Below, piece by piece: positions 7,433-12,808 of a DNA stretch of 12,808 bases (position 1 is its first letter; each line of letters starts with the position of its first letter). The notes beneath the pieces were generated by a model. It ran no database searches. It saw nothing but the letters and a program-made list of their open reading frames with translations, and was not told the DNA's origin. Origin of the DNA: Christensenella sp. UBA4379 (lineage in GTDB: Bacteria; Bacillota; Clostridia; Christensenellales; Aristaeellaceae). The DNA lies in NCBI GenBank assembly GCA_002391225.1, contig DGRV01000068.1, positions 1 to 12,808 on the forward strand, given 5' to 3'. The translations under genes and the position numbers were made by a program.

Positions 7433-9220
7433 ATGAAAAAATATGCTGCGCTTCTTCTTGCCTGTGCCCTGATGTGCGCCCTGCTGCCCGCGGCGCAGGC
7501 CGACGGCTATTACGGCGCGTACAACGCGGCCGGGACGGCCTCGGCCTACGGGCTGGCCGATTACGGGATGAACGATCTGTCTTCCGCCTACGGCGGGGGG
7601 GACTTCGGCATGGCGAATGCGGTTTCGACCTTTGGGGCGGCCGATTACGGGATGACGGAGCTGTCTTCCGCCTATGGGCTGAGCGGGTCCGTGTCCGCCG
7701 GCGTTTCGGCCGGATACGGGATGCCCGTCACCGCCCCGGCATACAGTGTGTGTCCGCCGGTTCCGGCGTTTAAGGAATTTGACGGCTACATCAACGGTTA
7801 CCGCATCAACGTCCGCTCCTGCCCCGGCACCAACGGGACGGTGTGCGGCGTGGTCTCCTACGGCGACCGGATCCACGTCACCAACCAGACCTACGTGGCC
7901 AACAACCGGCTCTGGTATTACGGGAGCATCGGCTGCCTGTGCGGCTGGATCTTCAGCGGCTATGTCGGCGGCGCGCCGATGACTGTGCCCTGCCCGGCCG
8001 TCACCAGCTGCGCGGTGCCGAGGGGCTACGGCACCATCTGCATGAACGGCACGAACTTCCGCACCGGCCCCGGCCTGTGCTACGCTTCCCTGATGCAGCT
8101 CAAGCGGGGCACCCTGGTCCAGCTGCTTTCCGCTGTCACCGACTGCAGCCGGGTCGTCTGGTACCAGGTGCTGACCAGCGGCTGCACCGGCTGGGTGCGG
8201 TCCGACCTGATCACCACCGCCGGCTGCGCCTCCTACGGCATCCCGGCGCCCTATACGTGCGGGGCCAGCTTCACCGGCTATACCAACATGAACGCCGTCA
8301 ACGTGCGGATGACGCCCAACGGCACGGTCATCACCCAGGTGAGCCGCGGGACCACGGTCTATGTGTTTGGCATCGTATGCCAGTACGGCGTGTACTGGTA
8401 TCAGGTGCGCTTCTACGGCGGCGTCGGGTACATCCGGGCCGACCTGGTCACCGCTTCGGGGTATACGCCGTCCTGTCCGGCCCCCGCTTACGGGAACAGC
8501 GGCGTCAACTACTATGATTACTCCAGCAATTCCACCACCATCATCACAGATAACGCGGCGTCCGCTCCGGTGTATGGGTCTGCCTATCCCGCCGCCGGCA
8601 GCGCGAATCCCGCTGCCAATGCCTGGAGCGGCGCGGCTTCTGCCCAGCCCTCCGTGCCCGAAGCTGTGGACTATCCTTACGAGGCTGCTGCCAGCTTGCC
8701 CCAGCCTTCCTCTCTGCCTGCGACCCTTTCCTTTACCACCTGCGCCATGGACGCAGGCCAGACCCTGGTGGTCTATACCGCCCCGAACACGGAGAGCCTG
8801 CGGGCGGACAGCGGCACCGCTCAGGTGACGCTGTCAGAAAGCCTGTACGCCGCCGGTTTTGACGGCCAGTGGCTGCTGATCATGTACCGCAACCAGAACC
8901 AGATGACCCGGGTGGGCTATGTGAACGCCTTCCAGCTCCAGGGCACGCTGCCGAGCATGCCGCCCATCACCTTCAGCGCCGGGAAGGCCATGATCTCCTG
9001 CCGCACCGCGCTGACCAGCGACCCGATGGAGCAGACCGACGCCCTGATGATGCTCAACACCGGCGACAGCGTCACCTTCCTGGCGACGCTTCAGATGAAC
9101 GGCCAGTGGGCATACGTGGAGACGATGTACAACGGCGTTCCCGTGCGCGGCTTTGTCCCCATGAGCGCATTGACTCAAGAATCCCAGGGCACAATTCCGT
9201 CCCAGGGTGAAGTTGGATAA
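7433..9220 (+). CDS. Secreted multi-SH3b-domain protein
   Basis: A 595-residue exported protein. ATG 7433 follows a very strong GGGAGGAGGG site (7416-7425). Signal peptide 1-23 (LLPAAQA). Residues 24-100 are a low-complexity Gly/Ala/Tyr/Ser region with two copies of ADYGM(N/T)(D/E)LSSAYG. Three SH3b domains follow at about 119-180, 201-262 and 284-341, each with the N(V/F)R...GP/G...W(Y/I) pattern. A Ser/Ala/Pro linker spans 345-430, then two more divergent SH3-like units lie at about 435-502 and 515-582. Family knowledge: bacterial SH3b repeats usually bind cell-wall peptide or glycan. There is no hydrolase domain, LPXTG or membrane anchor, so it is a binding or structural protein rather than an enzyme. 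The mature part carries about 17 cysteines, many for a secreted Gram-positive protein. It is monocistronic, divergent from the GH2 gene, and followed two bases after its stop by repeat copy B. Confidence 0.92.
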   Translation: MKKYAALLLACALMCALLPAAQADGYYGAYNAAGTASAYGLADYGMNDLSSAYGGGDFGMANAVSTFGAADYGMTELSSAYGLSGSVSAGVSAGYGMPVTAPAYSVCPPVPAFKEFDGYINGYRINVRSCPGTNGTVCGVVSYGDRIHVTNQTYVANNRLWYYGSIGCLCGWIFSGYVGGAPMTVPCPAVTSCAVPRGYGTICMNGTNFRTGPGLCYASLMQLKRGTLVQLLSAVTDCSRVVWYQVLTSGCTGWVRSDLITTAGCASYGIPAPYTCGASFTGYTNMNAVNVRMTPNGTVITQVSRGTTVYVFGIVCQYGVYWYQVRFYGGVGYIRADLVTASGYTPSCPAPAYGNSGVNYYDYSSNSTTIITDNAASAPVYGSAYPAAGSANPAANAWSGAASAQPSVPEAVDYPYEAAASLPQPSSLPATLSFTTCAMDAGQTLVVYTAPNTESLRADSGTAQVTLSESLYAAGFDGQWLLIMYRNQNQMTRVGYVNAFQLQGTLPSMPPITFSAGKAMISCRTALTSDPMEQTDALMMLNTGDSVTFLATLQMNGQWAYVETMYNGVPVRGFVPMSALTQESQGTIPSQGEVG

Positions 9221-9222
9221 AC

Positions 9223-9431
9223 GGGCTGTTATACAGCCCTCGATAGGGGGACACGTCCCCCTATCGGGAACCCCCTCGCTTTTGCCTCTCGGACCTTCGG
9301 TCCTCCCGGGCGGCAAAAGCGCAAGGTATGTATTTTTGCTCCCGCATCGCAGGCGATGCTCCGCAAAAATACTCCTCGCGACGTACATGCCGCCGCTGCG
9401 GATTTTTCATGGAGGGGCTGCGGCCCCTCCA
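9223..9431 (+). repeat. Structured intergenic repeat, copy B
   Basis: It begins two bases after the SH3b-protein stop. H1 GGGCTGT/ACAGCCC (9223-9239); H2 CGATAGGGGGA/TCCCCCTATCG (9241-9266); H3 CGCTTTTGCC/GGCAAAAGCG (9277-9286 with 9312-9321) with inner GGACC/GGTCC; H4 GTATTTTTGC/GCAAAAATAC (9330-9339 with 9363-9372) with inner GCATCG/CGATGC; H6 TGGAGGGGC/GCCCCTCCA (9410-9431). H5 is not well paired here. Sequence differs strongly from copies A and C in H1, H2, H6 and the inner loops, yet the hairpins are kept. Conserved unpaired words include TCTC, GCAAGGTAT, TCCTCG and CTGCGGATT. Confidence 0.87.
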
Positions 9432-9556
9432 AACCTCCTGGAGTTTTAGACCTCCAGGAATTTCTGTCAGATAATACTTTATGTTTTTCTAATTCGCACT
9501 TTTTTGCCCTTTGCCCGCTCCGATGTATGAAAGATGTTTTTTACGTCCTCCCCGTA
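9432..9556. other. Intergenic stretch without gene
   Basis: Apart from a 7-bp hairpin CCTGGAG/CTCCAGG (9437-9443 with 9452-9458), which may close repeat copy B, I see nothing supported here. The T-rich part around 9478-9515 is not preceded by a strong stem at the right distance for a classical terminator. Confidence 0.5.
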
Positions 9557-9584
9557 TTGACGGCGCGGATTTTGATGTTATAAT
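9557..9584 (+). promoter_or_regulatory. Extended -10 promoter of the leader/paaK operon
   Basis: TTGACG (9557-9562), 16 bases, then TATAAT (9579-9584) preceded by TGT, giving an extended -10 element (TGnTATAAT). Transcription would start near 9591, about 28 bases before the leader ORF and 300 bases before paaK, leaving room for a regulatory leader. Confidence 0.85.
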
Positions 9585-9618
9585 CCTCTCAAAAGCAAAC
9601 GGAAGGGAGGATTCAGAC

Positions 9619-9777
9619 GTGAAACAGAACCATGATCTGCTTTCTGCTGTCCGATCCTCTTCCGTTTACGAGGCTCCTGTGAGCGATGGCGCGGCCCGTC
9701 TTTTTGACGCGCTGCGCTTTTGGTTTTTTAGCTTCATCTTTACGAGCCTGCCCGTCCGGGCAGAGCGCTTGGCCTGA
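9619..9777 (+). CDS. Aromatic-rich leader peptide of the paaK operon
   Basis: A 52-codon ORF with a GTG start, placed eight bases after GGAAGGGAGG (9601-9610), which decides the start. It has no recognisable domain, but codons 34-41 read F-W-F-F-S-F-I-F (9718-9741): five Phe and one Trp in eight codons, a pattern like the PheL leader of E. coli. It ends 21 bases before a terminator hairpin, and the RNA downstream of the aromatic cluster can form mutually exclusive stems. Together with the strong promoter this fits a leader peptide whose translation senses Phe (or Trp) supply. At 52 residues it is longer than most known leaders. A weaker internal GTG at 9679 would give a 32-residue version. 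Alternatively it could be a small membrane-active peptide, but its position argues for attenuation. Confidence 0.72.
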   Translation: MKQNHDLLSAVRSSSVYEAPVSDGAARLFDALRFWFFSFIFTSLPVRAERLA

Positions 9778-9807
9778 ACTGCTTCCAGCGTTCACGAAAG
9801 CGGCTCT
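9714..9807 (+). promoter_or_regulatory. Alternative-pairing region of the attenuator
   Basis: Segment 2, AGAGCGCTT (9762-9770), can pair with segment 3 (AAGC 9798-9801 plus GCTCT 9803-9807, one bulged G), which would break the terminator. Alternatively AGCGC (9764-9768) can pair with upstream GCGCT (9714-9718), and a local hairpin CTGCCC/GGGCAG (9748-9753 with 9758-9763) also competes. A ribosome stalled on the Phe/Trp codons 9718-9741 would cover the upstream partner and favour the 2:3 antiterminator. The pairings are seen in the sequence; the mechanism is inferred from known amino-acid attenuators. Confidence 0.65.
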
Positions 9808-9831
9808 TCCGGATGGGAGGGCTGCTTTTTT
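9799..9831 (+). terminator. Leader terminator (attenuator) before paaK
   Basis: A 12-bp stem (9799-9810 with 9815-9826, three G-U pairs) with loop GGAT is followed by a run of six T (9826-9831). It lies between the leader ORF and paaK, 62 bases before the paaK start, so it would end transcription inside the operon unless the antiterminator forms. Confidence 0.85.
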
Positions 9832-9893
9832 GATATCGATTTCTGAGACTTACATATATTTTCATCCGAAAAGGAAGAGAGAGAGGAAAACAC

Positions 9894-11213
9894 ATGAGCG
9901 ACAGAGTACACCTGATCTACAACCCGGAGCGCGAATGTATGAGCCGGGACGAGCTCCACGCCTGGCAGAGCGCGAGGCTCCGGGAAACGGTCCGCCGGGA
10001 GTATGACAACGTGCCCATGTACCGGGCCCGGATGGACGAAAAGGGCGTCAAACCGGAGGACATCCGCAGCGTGGATGATCTCAGATATCTCCCCTTCATG
10101 GAAAAGACGGACCTGCGGGATTATTATCCCTTCGACCTGCTGGCCAGCCCACAGTCCGAAATCGTGCGGATTCAGGGCTCCTCCGGCACCACCGGCAAGC
10201 CCATCGTAGCCGGGTACACCCGCAACGACATTGACGTCTGGAGCGAGATGATGGCCCGCACCCTGACGGCCGCCGGCTGTACCCGGGACGACAAGGTGCA
10301 GGTGGCCTACGGCCTGGGCCTGTTCACCGGCGGCTTCGGCGCCTACCAGGGCGCGGACCGCATCGGGGCCATGGTGGTGCCCATGTCCAGCGGCAACACC
10401 CAGCGCCAGATCATGATGATGAAGGACCTGGGCGTGACGATGCTCTGCTGCACCCCCTCCTACGCTACCTACCTGGGCGAAACCATCCGGGAGATGGGCC
10501 TGGTGCCCGGCAGGGACCTGAAGCTCAAGGCCGGCTGCTTCGGCGCGGAGCCCTGGACGGAGGCCATGCGCCAGCACCTGGAGGAGCTGCTGGGCATCGA
10601 CGCCTGCGATATTTACGGCCTGACGGAGATCGCCGGCCCCGGCGTCGCGTTCGACTGCCTGGAAAAGCATGGCATGCACATCAACGAGGACCACGTGATC
10701 GCCGAGATCATCAATCCAGCCACCGGGGAGCCGCTTCCCTACGGGGAAAAGGGCGAGCTGGTGTTCACCACCATCACCAAGACCGGCATGCCCATGCTGC
10801 GCTATCGCACCCACGATATCTGCAGCCTGACGGACAAGCCCTGTGAATGCGGCCGTACCTTCGCCCGCATGAGCCGCATCACCGGCCGCACCGACGACAT
10901 GCTGATCATCCGGGGCGTCAACGTCTTCCCCAGCCAGATCGAGTCCGTCCTCATCAAGACCCAGGGCGTGGCCCCGCACTACATGCTGGTGGTGGACCGA
11001 GTGAACAACTCCGATACCCTGGAAGTCCAGGTGGAGCTGACCGAGGAGATGTTCTCCGATACCGTCGGCCACATCGAAAACGTGCGTCGCTATATTTCCG
11101 AACAGATCAAGTCCGTGGTGGGTATTTCCGCCAAGGTCACCCTCAACGCGCCCAAGTCCATGCCCCGCAGCGAAGGCAAAGCCAAGAGGGTTATAGATAA
11201 TCGAAAAATATGA
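9894..11213 (+). CDS. paaK: Phenylacetate-CoA ligase (aryl-acid-CoA ligase)
   Basis: A 439-residue ligase, the usual PaaK length. ATG 9894 follows a purine-rich AGAGAGAGG site seven bases upstream. It activates phenylacetate or a related aryl acid with ATP and CoA in the cytoplasm. Visible motifs: the nucleotide-binding loop SSGTTGKP (96-103), YGLTE (241-245), the hinge-region GRTDDMLIIRG (331-341) leading to NVFPSQIE, and K429 in the C-terminal RSEGKAK (catalytic lysine of the adenylation step). An ACT-domain gene follows 29 bp later, a pairing common in anaerobes and archaea where aryl-acid ligases work with indolepyruvate:ferredoxin oxidoreductase. The upstream Phe-rich attenuator suggests expression rises when Phe is scarce, which would fit use of the ligase in making aromatic amino acids from arylacetates. 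Indoleacetate or hydroxyphenylacetate as substrate cannot be excluded. Confidence 0.95.
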   Translation: MSDRVHLIYNPERECMSRDELHAWQSARLRETVRREYDNVPMYRARMDEKGVKPEDIRSVDDLRYLPFMEKTDLRDYYPFDLLASPQSEIVRIQGSSGTTGKPIVAGYTRNDIDVWSEMMARTLTAAGCTRDDKVQVAYGLGLFTGGFGAYQGADRIGAMVVPMSSGNTQRQIMMMKDLGVTMLCCTPSYATYLGETIREMGLVPGRDLKLKAGCFGAEPWTEAMRQHLEELLGIDACDIYGLTEIAGPGVAFDCLEKHGMHINEDHVIAEIINPATGEPLPYGEKGELVFTTITKTGMPMLRYRTHDICSLTDKPCECGRTFARMSRITGRTDDMLIIRGVNVFPSQIESVLIKTQGVAPHYMLVVDRVNNSDTLEVQVELTEEMFSDTVGHIENVRRYISEQIKSVVGISAKVTLNAPKSMPRSEGKAKRVIDNRKI

Positions 11214-11242
11214 ACTGATGACAGACAGTAGGAGGTAAAGAT

Positions 11243-11683
11243 ATGTTTATTCAGCAGCTGTCCATCTTTCTGGAAAATAATCCCGGCACCCTGCGGGCCA
11301 TGACCGAGCTGCTCGGCAAGGGCGGCATCGATCTGCTGGCCCTTTCCATCGCCGATACCCAGAGCTTTGGCATCGTGCGCACCATCGTGACCAGCAGCCA
11401 GATCGACAAGGCTCTGGCCCTGCTCCGGGAAAACGGCTACATCGCCAAGGTGAACCACGTGATCTGCGCCGCCGTGCCGGACCGCCCCCTGGGCCTGTCC
11501 GAGCTGCTGGCGGTGATCGAGCAGTCGAAGCTGTCCGTGGAATACATGTACTCCTTCCTGAGGGCCGCCGAACCGGGCACCGCCCGCATGATCCTGCGGC
11601 TGGATGATGGGAAGAAGGCGGAAGAGGTCTTCGAGCACAGCGGGATCGTCATGCTGGGGCAGGAGGAAGTAGACCAAATGTAA
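11243..11683 (+). CDS. Two-ACT-domain amino-acid-binding protein
   Basis: A 146-residue protein starting at ATG 11243 behind TAGGAGGT. It contains two tandem ACT domains, about residues 1-66 (QLSIFLENNPGTLRAMTELL) and 70-140, and no enzymatic domain. ACT domains bind amino acids at dimer interfaces and control enzymes or transport. It directly follows paaK and shares its transcript, so a role as amino-acid sensor for the ligase or its pathway is likely but unproven. Its stop is followed two bases later by repeat copy C. Confidence 0.92.
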   Translation: MFIQQLSIFLENNPGTLRAMTELLGKGGIDLLALSIADTQSFGIVRTIVTSSQIDKALALLRENGYIAKVNHVICAAVPDRPLGLSELLAVIEQSKLSVEYMYSFLRAAEPGTARMILRLDDGKKAEEVFEHSGIVMLGQEEVDQM

Positions 11684-11684
11684 A

Positions 11685-11937
11685 CAGTTCAGTCTGCGAC
11701 TGAACTGGTATTGGGACGGGGAATTCTTCCCCTTCCCACGCTTTCCCCTTACGGATTTGCCTCTCGTTCCTTCGGAACTCCCGGGCGGCAAATCCGCAAT
11801 GTATGTATTTTTGCTCCGCAGAAGTGGGGATGCTTTCTCTTCCTGACTATCATTCTGCTGCGCAAAAATACTCCTCGAACCGGCAAAGCCGGTCCTGCGG
11901 ATTATCATCAGGGGGAAGGCTCCCCCTGATCACCCCC
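11685..11937 (+). repeat. Structured intergenic repeat, copy C
   Basis: It begins two bases after the ACT-gene stop and is the closest relative of copy A, in opposite orientation on the chromosome. H1 CAGTTCAGTC/GACTGAACTG (11685-11707); H2 GGGACGGGGAA/TTCCCCTTCCC (11713-11737, one mismatch); H3 CGGATTTGCC/GGCAAATCCG (11752-11761 with 11787-11796) with inner GTTCC/GGAAC; H4 GTATTTTTGC/GCAAAAATAC (11805-11814 with 11862-11871) with inner GCAGAA/TTCTGC; H5 ACCGGC/GCCGGT (11879-11893); H6 ATCAGGGGGA/TCCCCCTGAT (11907-11930). The stretch TTCCCACGCTTTCCCCT between H2 and H3 is shared with copy A. No coding function is seen. Confidence 0.9.
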
Positions 11938-12000
11938 TCGGCAATATTGTCTGAGCCCTTATCGGGTTTTATATCGAACTGTTTATAGTAGAGATATAGC

Positions 12001-12032
12001 AACGCTCCCAGGCCTGTCCTGAGGGCGTTTTG
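12001..12032 (+). terminator. Possible terminator after repeat copy C
   Basis: AACGCTCCCAGG (12001-12012) pairs with CCTGAGGGCGTT (12018-12029) with one mismatch and one G-U pair, loop CCTGT, followed by a short T-rich stretch TTTGCATTT. If real, the paaK-ACT transcript includes repeat copy C in its 3' UTR. The T-run is weak. Confidence 0.5.
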
Positions 12033-12066
12033 CATTTGGGGACTTTGTATTTTCTTTGTACACAGC

Positions 12067-12094
12067 TTTACAAAAACGCTTATCCGGGTATAAT
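12067..12094 (+). promoter_or_regulatory. Promoter of the downstream DRE-TIM gene
   Basis: TTTACA (12067-12072), 16 bases, TATAAT (12089-12094), 34 bases before the start codon at 12129. The short leader leaves no room for a T-box or attenuator here. Confidence 0.72.
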
Positions 12095-12128
12095 TGTATA
12101 CATTCATCCTGACGAAAGGAAGACCGCT

Positions 12129-12808
12129 ATGCTCGAAATCAGCCCGAAAACCAATCTGCTGGAAGAAAAGAATTTTCATTATCCCCTGCAGGACGTCGCG
12201 GAGCCGAACCTGTACCGGGATCTTTATGATTATGAAAGCGTGCCAAAGGTGCAGTTCAACCACCGCCGTTCCCCCATGAGCATGCCGGAGGAAATCTGGA
12301 TCAGCGATACCTCCTTCCGGGACGGTCAGCAGTCCGTCGACCCCTATACGGTGGACGAGATCGTCGAACTGTACAAGCTGATGAGCAGGCTGGGCGGGCC
12401 GTACGGCATCATCCGGCAGACGGAGTTTTTCATCTACAGCCAGAAGGACCGCGAGGCTGTCCGCCGCTGCCAGGAGCTGGGCCTCAAATTCCCGGAGATC
12501 ACCACCTGGATCCGCGCGACCAAGGAGGATTTTAAGCTCGTCAAGGACATGGGCATCCGGGAGACGGGCATTTTGGTCAGCTGCAGCGACTACCATATTT
12601 TCAAGAAGATGAAGCTGACGCGAAAGCAGGCGATGGAAAAGTATCTGGAAACCGTCGCCATGGCCTTTGAGGCGGACGTCATGCCCCGCTGCCACCTGGA
12701 GGACATCACCCGGGCGGACTTTTACGGCTTCGTCGTCCCCTTCGTCAACGAGCTGATGAAGATGAGCGCGGACGCCGGGATCCCCGTCCGCATCCGCGCC
12801 TGCGACAC
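12129..12808 (+). CDS. DRE-TIM (HMGL-like / isopropylmalate-homocitrate-synthase-type) enzyme, C-terminus cut by window edge
   Basis: 226 residues are visible from ATG 12129, which follows AAAGGA eight bases upstream. After an unusual N-terminal extension of about 55 residues comes the family signature SDTSFRDGQQ (59-68), with the metal-binding Asp65 present. VMPRCHLEDITRADF follows near residue 187, and the visible part ends in IRACDT, matching the barrel strand with the catalytic Thr. The HxHN ligand motif should lie beyond the right edge. DRE-TIM enzymes of this branch condense acyl-CoA with 2-oxoacids or cleave the products; the substrate cannot be told. The extension and the unusual segment around 85-100 set it apart from ordinary LeuA. 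It is the second LeuA-superfamily gene of the window and, unlike the first, keeps the key motif. Confidence 0.9.
   Translation, partial: MLEISPKTNLLEEKNFHYPLQDVAEPNLYRDLYDYESVPKVQFNHRRSPMSMPEEIWISDTSFRDGQQSVDPYTVDEIVELYKLMSRLGGPYGIIRQTEFFIYSQKDREAVRRCQELGLKFPEITTWIRATKEDFKLVKDMGIRETGILVSCSDYHIFKKMKLTRKQAMEKYLETVAMAFEADVMPRCHLEDITRADFYGFVVPFVNELMKMSADAGIPVRIRACD

Noticed and set aside
9542..9618. Longer version of the leader ORF starting at ATG 9511
   Set aside because: It would begin upstream of the promoter at 9557-9584 and so lie outside the transcript; GTG 9619 has the good ribosome binding site.
9792..11072. 426-codon minus-strand frame opposite paaK
   Set aside because: No recognisable domain and wholly antisense to paaK with all its motifs.
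3315..11937. CRISPR array
   Set aside because: Copies are kilobases apart, long and hairpin-built, without regular spacers or cas genes.
11711..11988. Small ORFs within repeat copies (peptides like SKNTYIADLPPG in several places)
   Set aside because: They arise from the repeated hairpin DNA itself; frames are not conserved between copies and no ribosome binding site is seen.

Overview
The window looks like chromosomal DNA of a GC-rich, Gram-positive gut-type anaerobe, probably in the class Clostridia. This rests on a canonical T-box leader, strong GGAGG-type ribosome binding sites, sigma-A-like promoters, secreted SH3b-repeat and CBM32-bearing proteins, and a phenylacetate-CoA ligase/ACT pair. 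The genus cannot be fixed from sequence alone. No tRNA, rRNA, transposase, phage gene or CRISPR array was found.

Layout. (1) Positions 1-3223, minus strand: a promoter and a T-box riboswitch control an operon of two genes. The first is a 2-isopropylmalate-synthase-like protein whose metal-binding residues are lost but whose regulatory domain is intact. The second is a single-frame fusion of a sugar-phosphate-isomerase-like TIM barrel with an acyl-CoA synthetase, cut by the left edge. (2) Positions 3315-7241, minus strand: a secreted 1195-residue GH2 glycosidase with two discoidin/CBM32-like modules, followed by structured repeat copy A. (3) Positions 7362-9431, plus strand: a divergently transcribed, secreted, cysteine-rich protein with several SH3b domains, followed by repeat copy B. 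(4) Positions 9557-11937, plus strand: an extended -10 promoter, a 52-codon leader ORF with a Phe/Trp cluster, a terminator with alternative pairings, then paaK and a two-ACT-domain gene, followed by repeat copy C. (5) From 12067: a promoter and a second DRE-TIM (HMGL-like) gene with an intact catalytic motif, cut by the right edge.

Two things stand out. First, three copies of a 210-260 nt multi-hairpin element lie just after three unrelated stop codons, in the sense orientation of the upstream gene. Sequences differ between copies while pairing is kept by compensatory changes, which points to selection on RNA structure. I do not recognise the family. Second, both CoA-ligase operons sit behind amino-acid-starvation RNA switches: a T-box for one and a Phe-rich leader-peptide attenuator for the other. 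Starvation-induced expression fits a biosynthetic use of the ligases, in which carboxylic acids such as phenylacetate are activated and reductively carboxylated to amino acids, better than a catabolic one. That is inference; no 2-oxoacid:ferredoxin oxidoreductase gene is in the window.
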